Of a stretch of DNA of 64,000 bases, positions 17,412 to 26,126 are shown in pieces. The position numbers and the translations under genes were made by a program. A model generated the notes under the pieces. The model was not told the DNA's origin and made no database searches. It saw only the letters and a program-made list of their open reading frames with translations. The stretch's first letter is position 1, and each line of letters opens with the position of its first letter. The stretch lies in NCBI GenBank assembly GCA_019359435.1, contig JAHHHI010000055.1, positions 62,001 through 126,000 of the forward strand, read 5' to 3'. This DNA is from Kaiparowitsia implicata GSE-PSE-MK54-09C (GTDB lineage Bacteria > Cyanobacteriota > Cyanobacteriia > Elainellales > Elainellaceae).

Positions 17412-19228
17412 GGGGCGGTCAGGGGCAAGTCAACTCGCACCAGATCGTAGCGCCCAGCACTGTCAAGCGGGGTCACCTGCGCTGGGTTTAGGTTTAGATC
17501 TGCCAGGTTGTAGTCCAGTCCTAGAATTAACGCCGACTCAGGCGGGTTGGCCGTGCTCGACAGCTGATTTAACTTCTCGACCACGCCTCGGGCACTTTGG
17601 CGAAACTCAAACGGGCGCTGGGTATAAAACACCACGCTAGGTTTGGTAAAGCCCGCCATCATCAACACTTCGTTGGGCTGCTGCTGCTGCACCACTACCT
17701 CCGATAGCTGCCGCAGCGGAAGCTGCCGCTCAACATCCACCACCAATAGCGTGGGCATTAGCGATGCAATGACAAAGCCGCTGTAGGCCAGCAGGTTGAC
17801 GACCCAGAGCCAGCGACCTTGGCGACGCAGCAAAAGAACCGTAGCAGCGATCGCCCCCGTGCCCCAGGCGATCGCCCCCTGCAGGGGTGCCCCAGACTGG
17901 CGCAACGCTTCGGGGAAATTGGGCATGGCGACGTCATTGCCCAAAATCACTGGCAAAAACCACAGCCCCGCGGCCAGCGCCGCCAGCACTACCACGTTGA
18001 GCCAGTTGCTCAGGTGCCAACCCCATTGACGATGGGGCGGTGCCGCACTAGCCGCACTCACTGGGGCTGGCCGAGTGAGGCGATCGCTCCACAGCAGCGC
18101 GACCAGAATGGCCGCCGCTGGCAGCAGCGGCAGCACATAGCTGGGCAGCTTAGTGACAGCCACGGTGAAAAACCCAAAAATCACCGTAAACCAGACCAGT
18201 GCAAACAGACCCAAATGCGCCTGCCGAGGCTGTTGCTGCCACTCGCGCCAACGCCACCAGCGAAGTCGGGCGATCGCCAACGGCAGGTGAATGGAATGCG
18301 GGATAAACCCTCCCAGCACAATCAAAACGTAGAAATACCACGGCCCCGCATGGCGATTGACCACACTCGTAAAGCGCTCAATATTGTGGTAGCCAAAGAA
18401 TGAATCGATATAGGTTTGCCCATTGGCCTGATAGACCAGAATGTACCAAGGAAGGGCGATCGCCACAAATAACAGCGCTCCCCGCAGGGGCATTACCTCC
18501 CAAAACAGCGTCCAAAACTTGCCCACCAACAGCGCAAACGCCATCACAATCAGCCCCGGCAGCACAATGCCCACCGGCCCTTTTGCCAACACCGCCAGCG
18601 CCAACAGCACCCAGAACGCCAGATACCACAGCGACTTGGCACGCGCCCGAGCAGGCTGCGCATATCCCCAAAAAAAAGCTAGAAGCGCACAGCCCATACA
18701 GCCGCTCAGCAGCATATCTGAAACACCCGTGCGCGCCCACACCATCGTCTGAGGATGCAGCGCCATCATGCCGCTGCCAATCAGCGCAGATGCCCACCGG
18801 CTCCCTGGGATAGACGATTCTGCCTCTGCCGCAGCCGGAGTCGGAAAGCCAAACCGCCACAGGGTAAAAAAACCAAATACCGTTAGGGCGATCGCTGACA
18901 CCACCGAGGGAAGCCGCACCGCCAGTTCATTGACACCGATCGTTTGGTAGGCGATCGCCATTAGCCAATACACCAGCGGCGGTTTATCAAACCGAGTCTC
19001 TTCATTAAAGTAAGGCGTCACCCAGTCACCCGTCACCGTCATTTGGCGAGCAGCCTCGGCAAACAGCGGCTCGGTTTCATCCACCAAGCCAACGCTACCC
19101 ACATTCCAAACAAAGGCGAGCCAGCAAATGCCAGCCAGCCACAGAGCCACAGCCCCCCAAACCCATGCCGGATACTTTTCCAGGCGATCGCGCCAGGATG
19201 AGAATGCCGGGAAACGACTCCGATTCAT
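17408..19228 (-). CDS. GT39 / ArnT-like polyprenyl-sugar glycosyltransferase
   Basis: A 606-aa integral membrane glycosyltransferase with about ten hydrophobic helices. The first lumenal loop carries DETEPLFAEAARQM, the acidic catalytic motif of the ArnT/PMT (GT39/GT83) fold, followed by NEETRFDKPPLVYWL, also typical. These enzymes move a sugar from a polyprenyl phosphate carrier to lipid, protein or glycan at the outer face of the membrane. The C-terminus (about 490-606) is a soluble domain with several Gln repeats. Acceptor unknown; the nearby pilin is a candidate (inference). It ends in a four-base convergent overlap with the GIDE gene. Confidence 0.88.
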   Translation of the reverse strand: MNRSRFPAFSSWRDRLEKYPAWVWGAVALWLAGICWLAFVWNVGSVGLVDETEPLFAEAARQMTVTGDWVTPYFNEETRFDKPPLVYWLMAIAYQTIGVNELAVRLPSVVSAIALTVFGFFTLWRFGFPTPAAAEAESSIPGSRWASALIGSGMMALHPQTMVWARTGVSDMLLSGCMGCALLAFFWGYAQPARARAKSLWYLAFWVLLALAVLAKGPVGIVLPGLIVMAFALLVGKFWTLFWEVMPLRGALLFVAIALPWYILVYQANGQTYIDSFFGYHNIERFTSVVNRHAGPWYFYVLIVLGGFIPHSIHLPLAIARLRWWRWREWQQQPRQAHLGLFALVWFTVIFGFFTVAVTKLPSYVLPLLPAAAILVALLWSDRLTRPAPVSAASAAPPHRQWGWHLSNWLNVVVLAALAAGLWFLPVILGNDVAMPNFPEALRQSGAPLQGAIAWGTGAIAATVLLLRRQGRWLWVVNLLAYSGFVIASLMPTLLVVDVERQLPLRQLSEVVVQQQQPNEVLMMAGFTKPSVVFYTQRPFEFRQSARGVVEKLNQLSSTANPPESALILGLDYNLADLNLNPAQVTPLDSAGRYDLVRVDLPLTAP

Positions 19229-19355
19229 AGGCCAGAACTGCGCAAAACGCTAAAATCACACTCTACTCTAGCGCCAATGGCGTGCCAAAGGGTGATTGCT
19301 GTGGGCGATCGCGCAAACTGGTCATCGCTCAAATCTCACTGGCCTCATATGCTCG

Positions 19356-19393
19356 AAGGGGGCAGTTCACCGCAGTTGTGAACTGCCCCCTTT
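19356..19393. repeat. 15-bp perfect-stem hairpin
   Basis: AAGGGGGCAGTTCAC and GTGAACTGCCCCCTT pair around the loop CGCAGTT. It lies 128 bp upstream of the GT39 start. Only a short T run follows on the plus strand, so a terminator role is weak; it may be a dispersed repeat. Confidence 0.75.
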
Positions 19394-19529
19394 AAGGCAT
19401 GGGGAGCTCACTCTTACGTCACAAATTCGCCCCAAAAGCCCCAACAAACCTAAATCGATTTTTGATTAGAATAAGTGATTGTGATTGTGATGAGTGATTG
19501 GATTATTACCCAAAAGATATATCTCTACT

Positions 19530-19556
19530 AAAAAAGCCGCATCAGCGACGCGGCTT
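19530..19556 (-). terminator. Leftward rho-independent terminator without an assigned gene
   Basis: On the minus strand AAGCCGC and GCGGCTT pair around a 9-base loop and are followed by six T (complement of A 19530-19535). No CDS is found upstream on this strand up to 20290. Confidence 0.75.
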
Positions 19557-20290
19557 AATTAAGATAAATTCTTTTTAGCAGACCTCTATTAGGCATATTC
19601 CACTCTATCCATACAAAACCAACTCGCTGTTAGCAGAACAGCACCATTGCTAATAGAGTGAGGCACATCTTTTTATTCGGATATTTTTATGGAGTGGCCA
19701 GTCTAAACGATGCCAGACAAGTCATTTAGATTGCTTTAACTCCCATTTCAATCATTTAAAGACGTATCAATCGTAGCGTTTGGTGCTGTTCTAGCGTAGC
19801 GAGACAGATTTTAATTAACAGCGCGTTTACCTCTCTTTTAACGTGGACTTGGCTGCATAATCTGCCAGGGAAGCTAGTAGCTTCATTTACAACAATAGCA
19901 AATCCTATTTTTCAAACAACGATTTGAAACCAAGTTACATTAATCCCTGAGCTAATAGTCACTGCATGTAACGCCACGTAACGCAGGTTCGTAAACAAGA
20001 AAAGTGGATGGATTTTACCCTGGCTTTAACTGCGCATTGCAGGTTTAAACAATGAGTTTAGAATTAGCTTAAATTCTTGATACATTCTGCACGATAGCCC
20101 CAAAACCTGAAGCGCTTGGGGCCTTAAGCATCGCGCCGCATCCAAAAACTCCCCGCCTAACCTAGATGCAGCTTCGGCGTGTCAGCTAAATTTCCAATCT
20201 GAATGATTGGTGAAAGGTTGTGCCAAGCTAGATGATTAAGAGCAGGAAGCTCCCAAGGTTGCTCACCCACCGACTCGTACCGAACGGCAT

Positions 20291-20803
20291 ATGGATACAA
20301 GCGATTTATTGATCTGGATAGGGATGGTAGTAGGGATTGGAGGATTTGGCTTAGGCGTGATGCTGTGGGCCTATCAAGGGGCGGGGAGCCGCACGATCGT
20401 GTTTAGAGAGCCGATTTCGATGCCGCCTGTGCTGGTGGATAGTGAAGAGCTACAGTTCGCTCGTTTGGGATGCGAGGCATTTCGCGAGGGTCAGTTTGAA
20501 CGGGCGATCGCCCACTTTACCCAAGCGCTGCAGCAGGATACGACCCTGGCAGAAGCGCGGCACAATCTGGGGCTAGTGCAAGCTAACCTCAAGCGCGATA
20601 ACGATGCCGTGCGGAGTTTGGTGCAGGCTGGCGAAGTTTATCTAGAGCAGGGCAACCGCCAAGGCTATGAGCGTGTGAAAGCAGATCTAGCCACCCTAAA
20701 AACGCAACGTTTGGGGCAAGACCCCGCAGGTGCGGCTGTTCCTCCTGCTGCCGCACCTGCGGCTGTGGATGAGTCTCAGACTGAGGAGAAACAGAACCCG
20801 TGA
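20291..20803 (+). CDS. Membrane-anchored TPR protein
   Basis: A 170-aa protein with one N-terminal transmembrane helix (about 7-28, IWIGMVVGIGGFGLGVMLW). At least two tetratricopeptide repeats follow from about residue 57 (FARLGCEAFREGQFERAIAHF and the LAEARHNLGLVQANLKRD segment, each within the 34-residue pattern). The tail is Pro/Ala-rich and acidic. TPR repeats mediate protein-protein contacts; the partner is unknown. ATG start at 20291. It converges with the zinc-ribbon-like gene with a 33-bp gap that contains a direct repeat of TGACGCTCAGCCCC. Confidence 0.8.
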   Translation: MDTSDLLIWIGMVVGIGGFGLGVMLWAYQGAGSRTIVFREPISMPPVLVDSEELQFARLGCEAFREGQFERAIAHFTQALQQDTTLAEARHNLGLVQANLKRDNDAVRSLVQAGEVYLEQGNRQGYERVKADLATLKTQRLGQDPAGAAVPPAAAPAAVDESQTEEKQNP

Positions 20804-20836
20804 CGCTCAGCCCCCTGACGCTCAGCCCCGTCACTC

Positions 20837-21253
20837 TTAGAGGTGAGACAGTCGATCGTGCAGATTTTGCAAATGCGATTGAGTATTAACGGGCGATCGC
20901 GGAGTTGGCGTATCTAAATCAGGCCAAGTGGGCAAGTCTGAACAGGGGCAGCCCACGTCATCTCGCACACCCAAATCCAGCATTGGTACCGGCATGCCGC
21001 AGCGCGCGCAAGGAGAGACCTCCCACTGAGACGACAGGAGATCTGCCAGGGTTTCAGAGGTGCCTTCGAGGTAGGCATCGTGGGCGTGGTGCTGCACCAG
21101 ATCGTGCCAACAGGTTTCAAAGATGTCGCTGTAGCGATCGCCCTGCAGCACCGGCTGTGGCAGCACTCCTTCACTCCCCTGCTTGATTAAGACGCGCTTG
21201 CCCAACTGAAACCAGTGGGCTACATAATCTTTCACACCATCAGGAGTTGCCAT
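20837..21253 (-). CDS. Conserved hypothetical protein with zinc-ribbon-like cysteines
   Basis: A 138-aa cytoplasmic protein of unknown function. The N-terminal half is helical and hydrophilic (VKDYVAHWFQLGKRV). A four-cysteine set C82-x2-C85 and C102-x-C104, each beside Gly or Pro turns (CARCGMP, GCPCSD), suggests a small metal-binding ribbon. No export signal. It stands alone: the EamA gene is 320 bp away on the same strand. I do not recognise the family; other cyanobacterial homologues are likely but unverified. Confidence 0.65.
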   Translation of the reverse strand: MATPDGVKDYVAHWFQLGKRVLIKQGSEGVLPQPVLQGDRYSDIFETCWHDLVQHHAHDAYLEGTSETLADLLSSQWEVSPCARCGMPVPMLDLGVRDDVGCPCSDLPTWPDLDTPTPRSPVNTQSHLQNLHDRLSHL

Positions 21254-21573
21254 ACCCTATCCCAATAAATTCCCGATCAATTCAAACTGCATAAATTCGA
21301 GCTGATGCACTGAGCCCACCCTAGCAAAGGAGCGCGAAGCTACAGCTAGCGTTGACGCGGGCCTTTCGCAATGACCGCTTTTCGATCCAAAGCTCCATCA
21401 ACACAAAGCTCCACCAACACACTGAACATCTGCCTATACTTGCCTCTCTTCATGGTATCGAGGGAGACTGGTGAGATCCTGTTCCCAAAGTCAAAACTTT
21501 GATTAAGCTTTGTCTCGCAATAGCCTTGCGGGTTGCGGGTTCTATCACGAAAACGAGAGGAAGAACCCCCCGC
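21254..21573. other. Gene-free interval
   Basis: 320 bp between the zinc-ribbon-like gene and the EamA gene. No coding ORF, terminator or promoter was clear. The frame open from 21510 runs over the EamA gene in antisense and is rejected. Confidence 0.5.
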
Positions 21574-22464
21574 TTAGCCCAAATTCCCTCGCTGAGCGAG
21601 ATAGGATGATGCAATTACCAACACGCCACCCATCCCTTGGAGCATGGTCAGGCGATCGCCCAGCAACAGCACAGCACTCAAAACGCCAAACACCGGAATC
21701 AGCCCAACATAGAAGGCCGCTTGGCTCACGGGTAAGTGTTGCAAGGCTATTAGATAAAGCGAGAAGGCTAAGGCATATTGCAAAATGCCCGAACCAACCG
21801 CCAGCAGCCAAAACAAGGGCGAGATGTGCGCTGCACTAACGCCATAGCTAGGGTCAAACGTTGACAGCACACCAAAGCAACCCGCCGTCACCAGCAACCC
21901 CACCCACTGCTGCGACAGCGTTAGCCGCAGCGGATCTGCAAATGACATCTGCTGTTTGCTCATCAACACATAGAACACCGCAAATAGCGTGCCTAAGAGC
22001 ACCAGCATATCGCCTAGCCAAGAGGCAGGATCATCCCTCTGTGTTCCATGCAGAACGAGCAACAGCACACCTATAATGCTGATGCTTGCTAGACCCAACT
22101 TGCGATGCGTTAACGGCTCTCCTAAGAATAGAGCGGCGAATAGAATGGTCAGAATCACTTCCGACGCCCCAATCAGGCTGGCGTTGCTGGCGCTCGTCAT
22201 CTGCACACCAAAGATGCCGACCATATAAGCCAAGGCCGGTTCGAATACACCCGCAGCCCCTTGCTTGAGCGCAGGCCAGGAAAAGGGCAACCAGCGATGC
22301 TTGAGATAGCAGACGATCGCCAGAAACAGCACGCTAGACGACAGTTGAATCATGAGTAGAGTCGGGGCCGCGATCTCTGCCAGAGCCCATTTAGTCAGGG
22401 TGATGCCGACCCCCCAACAGAACGAGTAGCCCAAGGCCACCATCAAGGTCATTGTGCGATTCAT
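21574..22464 (-). CDS. EamA/DMT-family transporter
   Basis: A 296-aa inner-membrane protein with ten hydrophobic helices arranged as two EamA halves, the drug/metabolite transporter layout (RhaT/YdcZ type exporters of amino acids, drugs or nucleosides). Signals include SLIGASEVILTILFAALFLGEPL in the first half and the matching AFYVGLIPVFGVLSAVLLLGD in the second. The MarR regulator gene ends 4 bp upstream on the same strand, so the two form an operon and the regulator probably controls this exporter. Substrate unknown. Confidence 0.9.
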   Translation of the reverse strand: MNRTMTLMVALGYSFCWGVGITLTKWALAEIAAPTLLMIQLSSSVLFLAIVCYLKHRWLPFSWPALKQGAAGVFEPALAYMVGIFGVQMTSASNASLIGASEVILTILFAALFLGEPLTHRKLGLASISIIGVLLLVLHGTQRDDPASWLGDMLVLLGTLFAVFYVLMSKQQMSFADPLRLTLSQQWVGLLVTAGCFGVLSTFDPSYGVSAAHISPLFWLLAVGSGILQYALAFSLYLIALQHLPVSQAAFYVGLIPVFGVLSAVLLLGDRLTMLQGMGGVLVIASSYLAQRGNLG

Positions 22465-22468
22465 AGGG

Positions 22469-23011
22469 TTAGGGTTGTGTCAGGTTGTCATGGCGTTGTT
22501 CAACGGGGCAGCGATCGCTGGGGCACACTGCCTCATCGCACAATCGGCATAGGGCAAATGCCCGCTGTTCGCTAGTGGTCATGGCACTGAGCAATGTTTC
22601 GAGCAGGTGAGCTAGGTGCTGGCGATCGCCCGGAGAAAGTGCCTGCATCGCCCGGTTTAGCGACTGGCGACGGGCAGATAGGATGGCGCTCCGTCGATCT
22701 CGACCTGCTTCGGTCAGAAAGAGCGCCAGCGTCCGACCATCACTTCCAGCACGGCGCTGCACTAGGTCATCAGCCTCCAACCGATCGACCAGACGCACCG
22801 TTCCTGGATGGGAGAGATTCAGAATCTGCCGCAGGGCGTTAATCGACAGCCCAGGTTCGGCACCCAGCGTTACCAGCGCAGCCGGAGCCTCGCCCCCATG
22901 CCCAGCTTGAGCCGTCACATCCATTGCCAACACATCTACCAAGCCCAGGGCAACCGCTCCTAGCAAATTCAACGTCCGTTCGTCCTCCATGCCATCAACC
23001 CCTCTGCTCAC
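22469..23011 (-). CDS. MarR-family regulator with C-terminal cysteine cluster
   Basis: A 180-aa winged-helix repressor or activator. The DNA-binding core is at about 50-105 (INALRQILNLSHPGTVRLVDRLEADDLVQRRAGSDGR, shown here only by its ends: recognition helix near SHPGTVRLVD, wing near DGRTLALFLT). The C-terminus carries C155-x2-C158-x4-C163-x4-C168, a likely metal or redox site. It starts with GTG at 23009-23011; an ATG seven codons later is an alternative. It is the first gene of a two-gene operon with the EamA exporter. A palindrome at 23040-23054 is a candidate operator for autoregulation. Confidence 0.88.
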   Translation of the reverse strand: MSRGVDGMEDERTLNLLGAVALGLVDVLAMDVTAQAGHGGEAPAALVTLGAEPGLSINALRQILNLSHPGTVRLVDRLEADDLVQRRAGSDGRTLALFLTEAGRDRRSAILSARRQSLNRAMQALSPGDRQHLAHLLETLLSAMTTSEQRAFALCRLCDEAVCPSDRCPVEQRHDNLTQP

Positions 23012-23039
23012 ACGGATTCAACAATTGCGCCAACATATG

Positions 23040-23054
23040 TATGCATTATGCATA
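23040..23054. promoter_or_regulatory. Candidate MarR operator palindrome
   Basis: TATGCATTATGCATA is a perfect palindrome about its central base, within a wider AT-rich, loosely symmetrical region (23031-23060). It lies 29 bp upstream of the MarR start codon, where a MarR dimer would block its own promoter. Binding is inferred from position and symmetry only. Confidence 0.55.
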
Positions 23055-23110
23055 TATTGGAATTCCATGTAAAGCACCCGAGTTCAAGACCATTCCAATC
23101 CTTGATAATT

Positions 23111-23155
23111 CTGTGGGCGGATACGCTGTGGGCAGATACGCTGTGGGCGGATGGA
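23111..23155. repeat. Three tandem 15-bp repeats
   Basis: The unit CTGTGGGCGGATACG occurs three times in a row, with one change in the second copy and a divergent end in the third. It lies between the MarR promoter region and the end of cobU and is non-coding. Confidence 0.85.
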
Positions 23156-23244
23156 CTAAACGCACTGTCTAAACACCGCTCAGCCAGAACAGACGTTAGA
23201 CCGGCCAAAGACAGGAGACGCAACTGACTGGGTCAGAGCCGAGG

Positions 23245-23784
23245 CTACGGGGGTGGCAGCGGTGTGCCCAACTCGACCAGATTCAGCGCATAGCCCCCTG
23301 TGACTAGGTACACCGTCGGGGCGATCGCCCCCACCTGCCGCGTCAGCCGCCCCAGGCGATCGCGAAACCGTCGCCCGAGGGGATACGCAGGCACCACCCC
23401 CCAACCCGTCTCCTCGGCCACCAAAATCAGTGCGGCGGGCGTAGCCTGAAGTGAGGCAATCAGCGCCGCTGTCGTGGCCTCCCAGCAGTCTTCGTCTTGC
23501 TCCAAAAGATTAGCAACCCACGTGCCTAACGAATCAACCAGCCAGCACTCATTCACTAAGGCAGCGTCAAGGGCTTGCGCCAGTGCCGTGGGCACCTCCA
23601 GCGTGCGCCAGTCAGGGGGACGGCGATCACGATGGCGTTGAAGGCGATCGCTCCACTCTGCATCCTCCGGCAGCGCTCGGGCCGTAGCGAGATACACCAC
23701 CGGCTGGTGAGCCTGGGCAGCCAAAGCCTCCGCCCATTCACTTTTGCCCGAGCGGGCTGGCCCGGTCACCAGCGTTAGGGTCAT
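23245..23784 (-). CDS. cobU: Adenosylcobinamide kinase / adenosylcobinamide-phosphate guanylyltransferase
   Basis: Bifunctional enzyme of cobalamin nucleotide-loop assembly: it phosphorylates adenosylcobinamide and then transfers GMP to it. The 179-aa length is typical. A P-loop, GPARSGKS (8-15), starts the protein; VYLATARALPEDAEW, the HRDRRPPDWRTLEVP region with its guanylylated His, LVDSLGTWVANLL and AEETGWGVVPAYPLGRRFRD are all family motifs. It lies 45 bp downstream of the alpha-amylase gene on the same strand, so they may share a transcript, an odd metabolic pairing. No cobalamin riboswitch was seen. Confidence 0.95.
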   Translation of the reverse strand: MTLTLVTGPARSGKSEWAEALAAQAHQPVVYLATARALPEDAEWSDRLQRHRDRRPPDWRTLEVPTALAQALDAALVNECWLVDSLGTWVANLLEQDEDCWEATTAALIASLQATPAALILVAEETGWGVVPAYPLGRRFRDRLGRLTRQVGAIAPTVYLVTGGYALNLVELGTPLPPP

Positions 23785-23829
23785 ATCCTCTCATCCCATA
23801 CATAACTTGCACGGTATTTACTCAGCGTC

Positions 23830-25443
23830 CTATTGCTGAACCCACACCGAGACAGAGCCTCCCTTACAGCGGAACTCCGCCCAGCCGTCTGCGTTCGTGT
23901 GAACTGGTTGGGCGATCGCCCCTGTTGCATCCACAAACCTAGCATTGGGCTTGCCCACCTCCATCCATTTGTGGCCGTCTTTGCCATTGCTCAACAACAC
24001 CGCCATGCCTTTGGCGTGAGCATCATTCCCCAGCCTTGTCCAGCCGATCACATTGGGATGGTCAAAATAGTCATATTGATCGCCATAGGCATAGTGATGA
24101 CGCACCTGCAACAGCTTGTTGAGCATGTCTTTGTGGGAATTGAGCCAGATCTCATAGATATTGCCATCGCGGCCCTTGTCTTTGTAATGCGCGCCATAGT
24201 AATCGGCATAAAACACACAGGGATACCCCTCCCGCCGCAGCAAAATCACCGCATAGGCCAGCGGCTTAAACCAGTCTTCAACGGGCGATTCAAGCGACTG
24301 CAACGGTTGCGAATCGTGATTATCCACAAACGTCACCGCAAACACAGGCTGCTGCTGCATCAGCGTGTTGTCTAAGATGCGGCGCAAATCATAGCCACTG
24401 CCCTGCTTGCTGGCGCGATGGAAGTTGTAGTGCAGCGGCACATCAAATAACGACACCCGCCCCCCGGTATAGCCGATATACCAGTGCAGCGCGTCGAGGC
24501 TTTCTGTCCAATATTCGCCCACGGTGAACAGATCGCGCTGGGTGTAGGCTTCGAGGTGATCAATCCAGTGGTTAAAGAAGTCTCCCTGGATGTGCTTGAT
24601 GGCATCGAGTCGGAAGCCATCCACCCCGACCGTATCCATAAACCACTCGCCCCAATACTTCAACTCCCCAACGACCTGCTCCTGCTCCATATCGAGGTCG
24701 CAGCCCAGCAGAAAGTCGTAGTTGCCTAGCTTAAGCTCCACGTTTTGATCAAAGTGCTTGCCTTCAAAGCGATAGATCGCCTCGTTTCCCGGCTCAAACA
24801 TGTTGTGGTTGACCCCATCAAAGTGGTACCAGTGCCACTGCATGCTGGAATAGGTGTCGCCGCGACCCGGAAAGTAGAAATGCGTCCAGACTTTGATATC
24901 CCGTGCAGCTCCCACATCCTGACTGCGGTTATGCGCATCGACCGGAATCGCGCGGATGACCTCTTTAGCATCGCCCCCGTTTTTATGATTGAAGACGATG
25001 TCGGCATAGATGTGAATGCCCGCCTTGTGAGCTGCGTGGACTGCGGCTATCAATTCGGCTTTGGTGCCGTATTTTGTGGATACGGTATCTTTTTGGTCAA
25101 ATTCCCCTAGGTCAAACAGGTCATAGGCACCGTAGCCCACATCGCTTTTTCCGCCACTGGCTTTAGAGGCCGGAGGCAGCCACAGGGCCGTGATGCCTGC
25201 CTGGGCCAGTTCTGGGGCGCGATCGCGCACTTGGTTCCACAAACTGCTATCAGGCGCGTTGTACCAGTGGAAGTATTGCATCATGACGCCGTTGATCTCG
25301 GCGCCACCCCGCTTTTGCACAATTTGGTCGAAGCTGTCTCGAATGACCTGATCGACACGGTTTCTAATTTGGGGCAATAGCGCCGTGCTTAAGTCAGCGG
25401 CGGCTTGGCGGAGTCGTCGAGAAACATTGTTTGGAATCGCCAT
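23830..25443 (-). CDS. Cytoplasmic GH13 alpha-amylase
   Basis: A 537-aa glycoside hydrolase family 13 enzyme of the bacterial liquefying-amylase type (GH13_5). It hydrolyses alpha-1,4 glucan, probably glycogen-derived, inside the cell, as no signal peptide is present. After a 48-residue helical N-terminal extension come MMQYFHWY and WLPPASKASGG. The catalytic residues are Asp280 (GFRLDAIKHI), Glu310 (TVGEYWTE) and Asp377 (FVDNHDSQP). A small C-terminal beta domain follows. glgC, of glycogen synthesis, is also in this window but 35 kb away. ATG start; cobU follows at 45 bp. Confidence 0.95.
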   Translation of the reverse strand: MAIPNNVSRRLRQAAADLSTALLPQIRNRVDQVIRDSFDQIVQKRGGAEINGVMMQYFHWYNAPDSSLWNQVRDRAPELAQAGITALWLPPASKASGGKSDVGYGAYDLFDLGEFDQKDTVSTKYGTKAELIAAVHAAHKAGIHIYADIVFNHKNGGDAKEVIRAIPVDAHNRSQDVGAARDIKVWTHFYFPGRGDTYSSMQWHWYHFDGVNHNMFEPGNEAIYRFEGKHFDQNVELKLGNYDFLLGCDLDMEQEQVVGELKYWGEWFMDTVGVDGFRLDAIKHIQGDFFNHWIDHLEAYTQRDLFTVGEYWTESLDALHWYIGYTGGRVSLFDVPLHYNFHRASKQGSGYDLRRILDNTLMQQQPVFAVTFVDNHDSQPLQSLESPVEDWFKPLAYAVILLRREGYPCVFYADYYGAHYKDKGRDGNIYEIWLNSHKDMLNKLLQVRHHYAYGDQYDYFDHPNVIGWTRLGNDAHAKGMAVLLSNGKDGHKWMEVGKPNARFVDATGAIAQPVHTNADGWAEFRCKGGSVSVWVQQ

Positions 25444-25718
25444 CAGTAGTCTGCACCTGCATCCAGAGTCTTGCAGCCAATCATAGGAGAAAGTCTGAGA
25501 TTAATCATGTTTCTAGATGACATCGGCACCCATTTATTTATGGAGCTCCACCTAAATTCGATCTCCAAAGCACGGTTTCAGATAATTGCCGAACTGATGG
25601 AGTGCCAAAAAACAGCACCAAAGAAAAGAGGCACATCTCCCGTGTGCCTCTACTGTCACCGCATCTAAACGCTGAAATAGGGTAATGCGGGGTGAAGGTT
25701 GCCCCCGCGAGCCTATGG

Positions 25719-26126
25719 CTAGAGCTTGGCCGTCAAGTCTTGTAGTTCTAGATGCAGTTGGTGCACCAAGCGTTGATCACCCCGAGCGATCGCCACCTCT
25801 AGGCGATGCTGCAACCGCTGCTCTAGGTTTGAGCGATGAACCTGCTCGGCCTGCTGCAACTGCTGCTGGTGAGCATGGATGCGCGCATTCAAGCGCTGGG
25901 TAAACGGCGGGCAAGTATTGGAGGGGGTGGGTCGACACCCCACCTCAGTAATGGGAGCACTGGAGCGATCGCCCACAGACGCCCATATCGACTGGGGAAC
26001 AGGAACCTGGCGCGGGTAGGAAAATCCAAACGCTTGCTCGCGCTCTTGACCAAATACATCTGCTTCAATTAGCCCAGTGCCAACGGGTTCGTATTCCCAT
26101 TCTGCTGTTCGCTGCCTCAGTCTCAT
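25719..26126 (-). CDS. Conserved hypothetical protein
   Basis: A 135-aa soluble protein without a recognised domain. The first 40 residues have a defined-looking motif (EWEYEPVGTGLIEADVFGQE), a Pro-rich middle holds two Cys (VGCRPTPSNTCPP), and the last 60 residues form a long Gln/His-rich amphipathic helix, probably a coiled coil. Transcribed alone on the minus strand. The strong contrast between motif-like ends suggests a real gene, but no function can be given. Confidence 0.6.
   Translation of the reverse strand: MRLRQRTAEWEYEPVGTGLIEADVFGQEREQAFGFSYPRQVPVPQSIWASVGDRSSAPITEVGCRPTPSNTCPPFTQRLNARIHAHQQQLQQAEQVHRSNLEQRLQHRLEVAIARGDQRLVHQLHLELQDLTAKL

Larger units (their letters stand above)
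19229..20290. other. 1.06-kb gene-free interval with two hairpins
   Basis: No ORF with coding character on either strand; AT-rich relative to its neighbours. It contains a 15-bp stem hairpin (19356-19393), a terminator pointing leftward (19530-19556) and a GCCCCAA...TTGGGGC hairpin near 20096-20122. The leftward terminator has no annotated gene upstream of it, so a minus-strand non-coding transcript from the right part of the gap is possible. Confidence 0.55.

Noticed and set aside
17819..18860. ORFs of 194, 160 and 137 codons around the GT39 gene
   Set aside because: All overlap the GT39 membrane protein in other frames and lack motifs.
23785..23829. Cobalamin riboswitch upstream of cobU
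   Set aside because: The gap to the amylase gene is only 45 bp, too short for the aptamer, and no B12-box was seen.
23833..24375. Plus-strand 180-codon ORF
   Set aside because: Antisense to the alpha-amylase gene; no ribosome site or domain.
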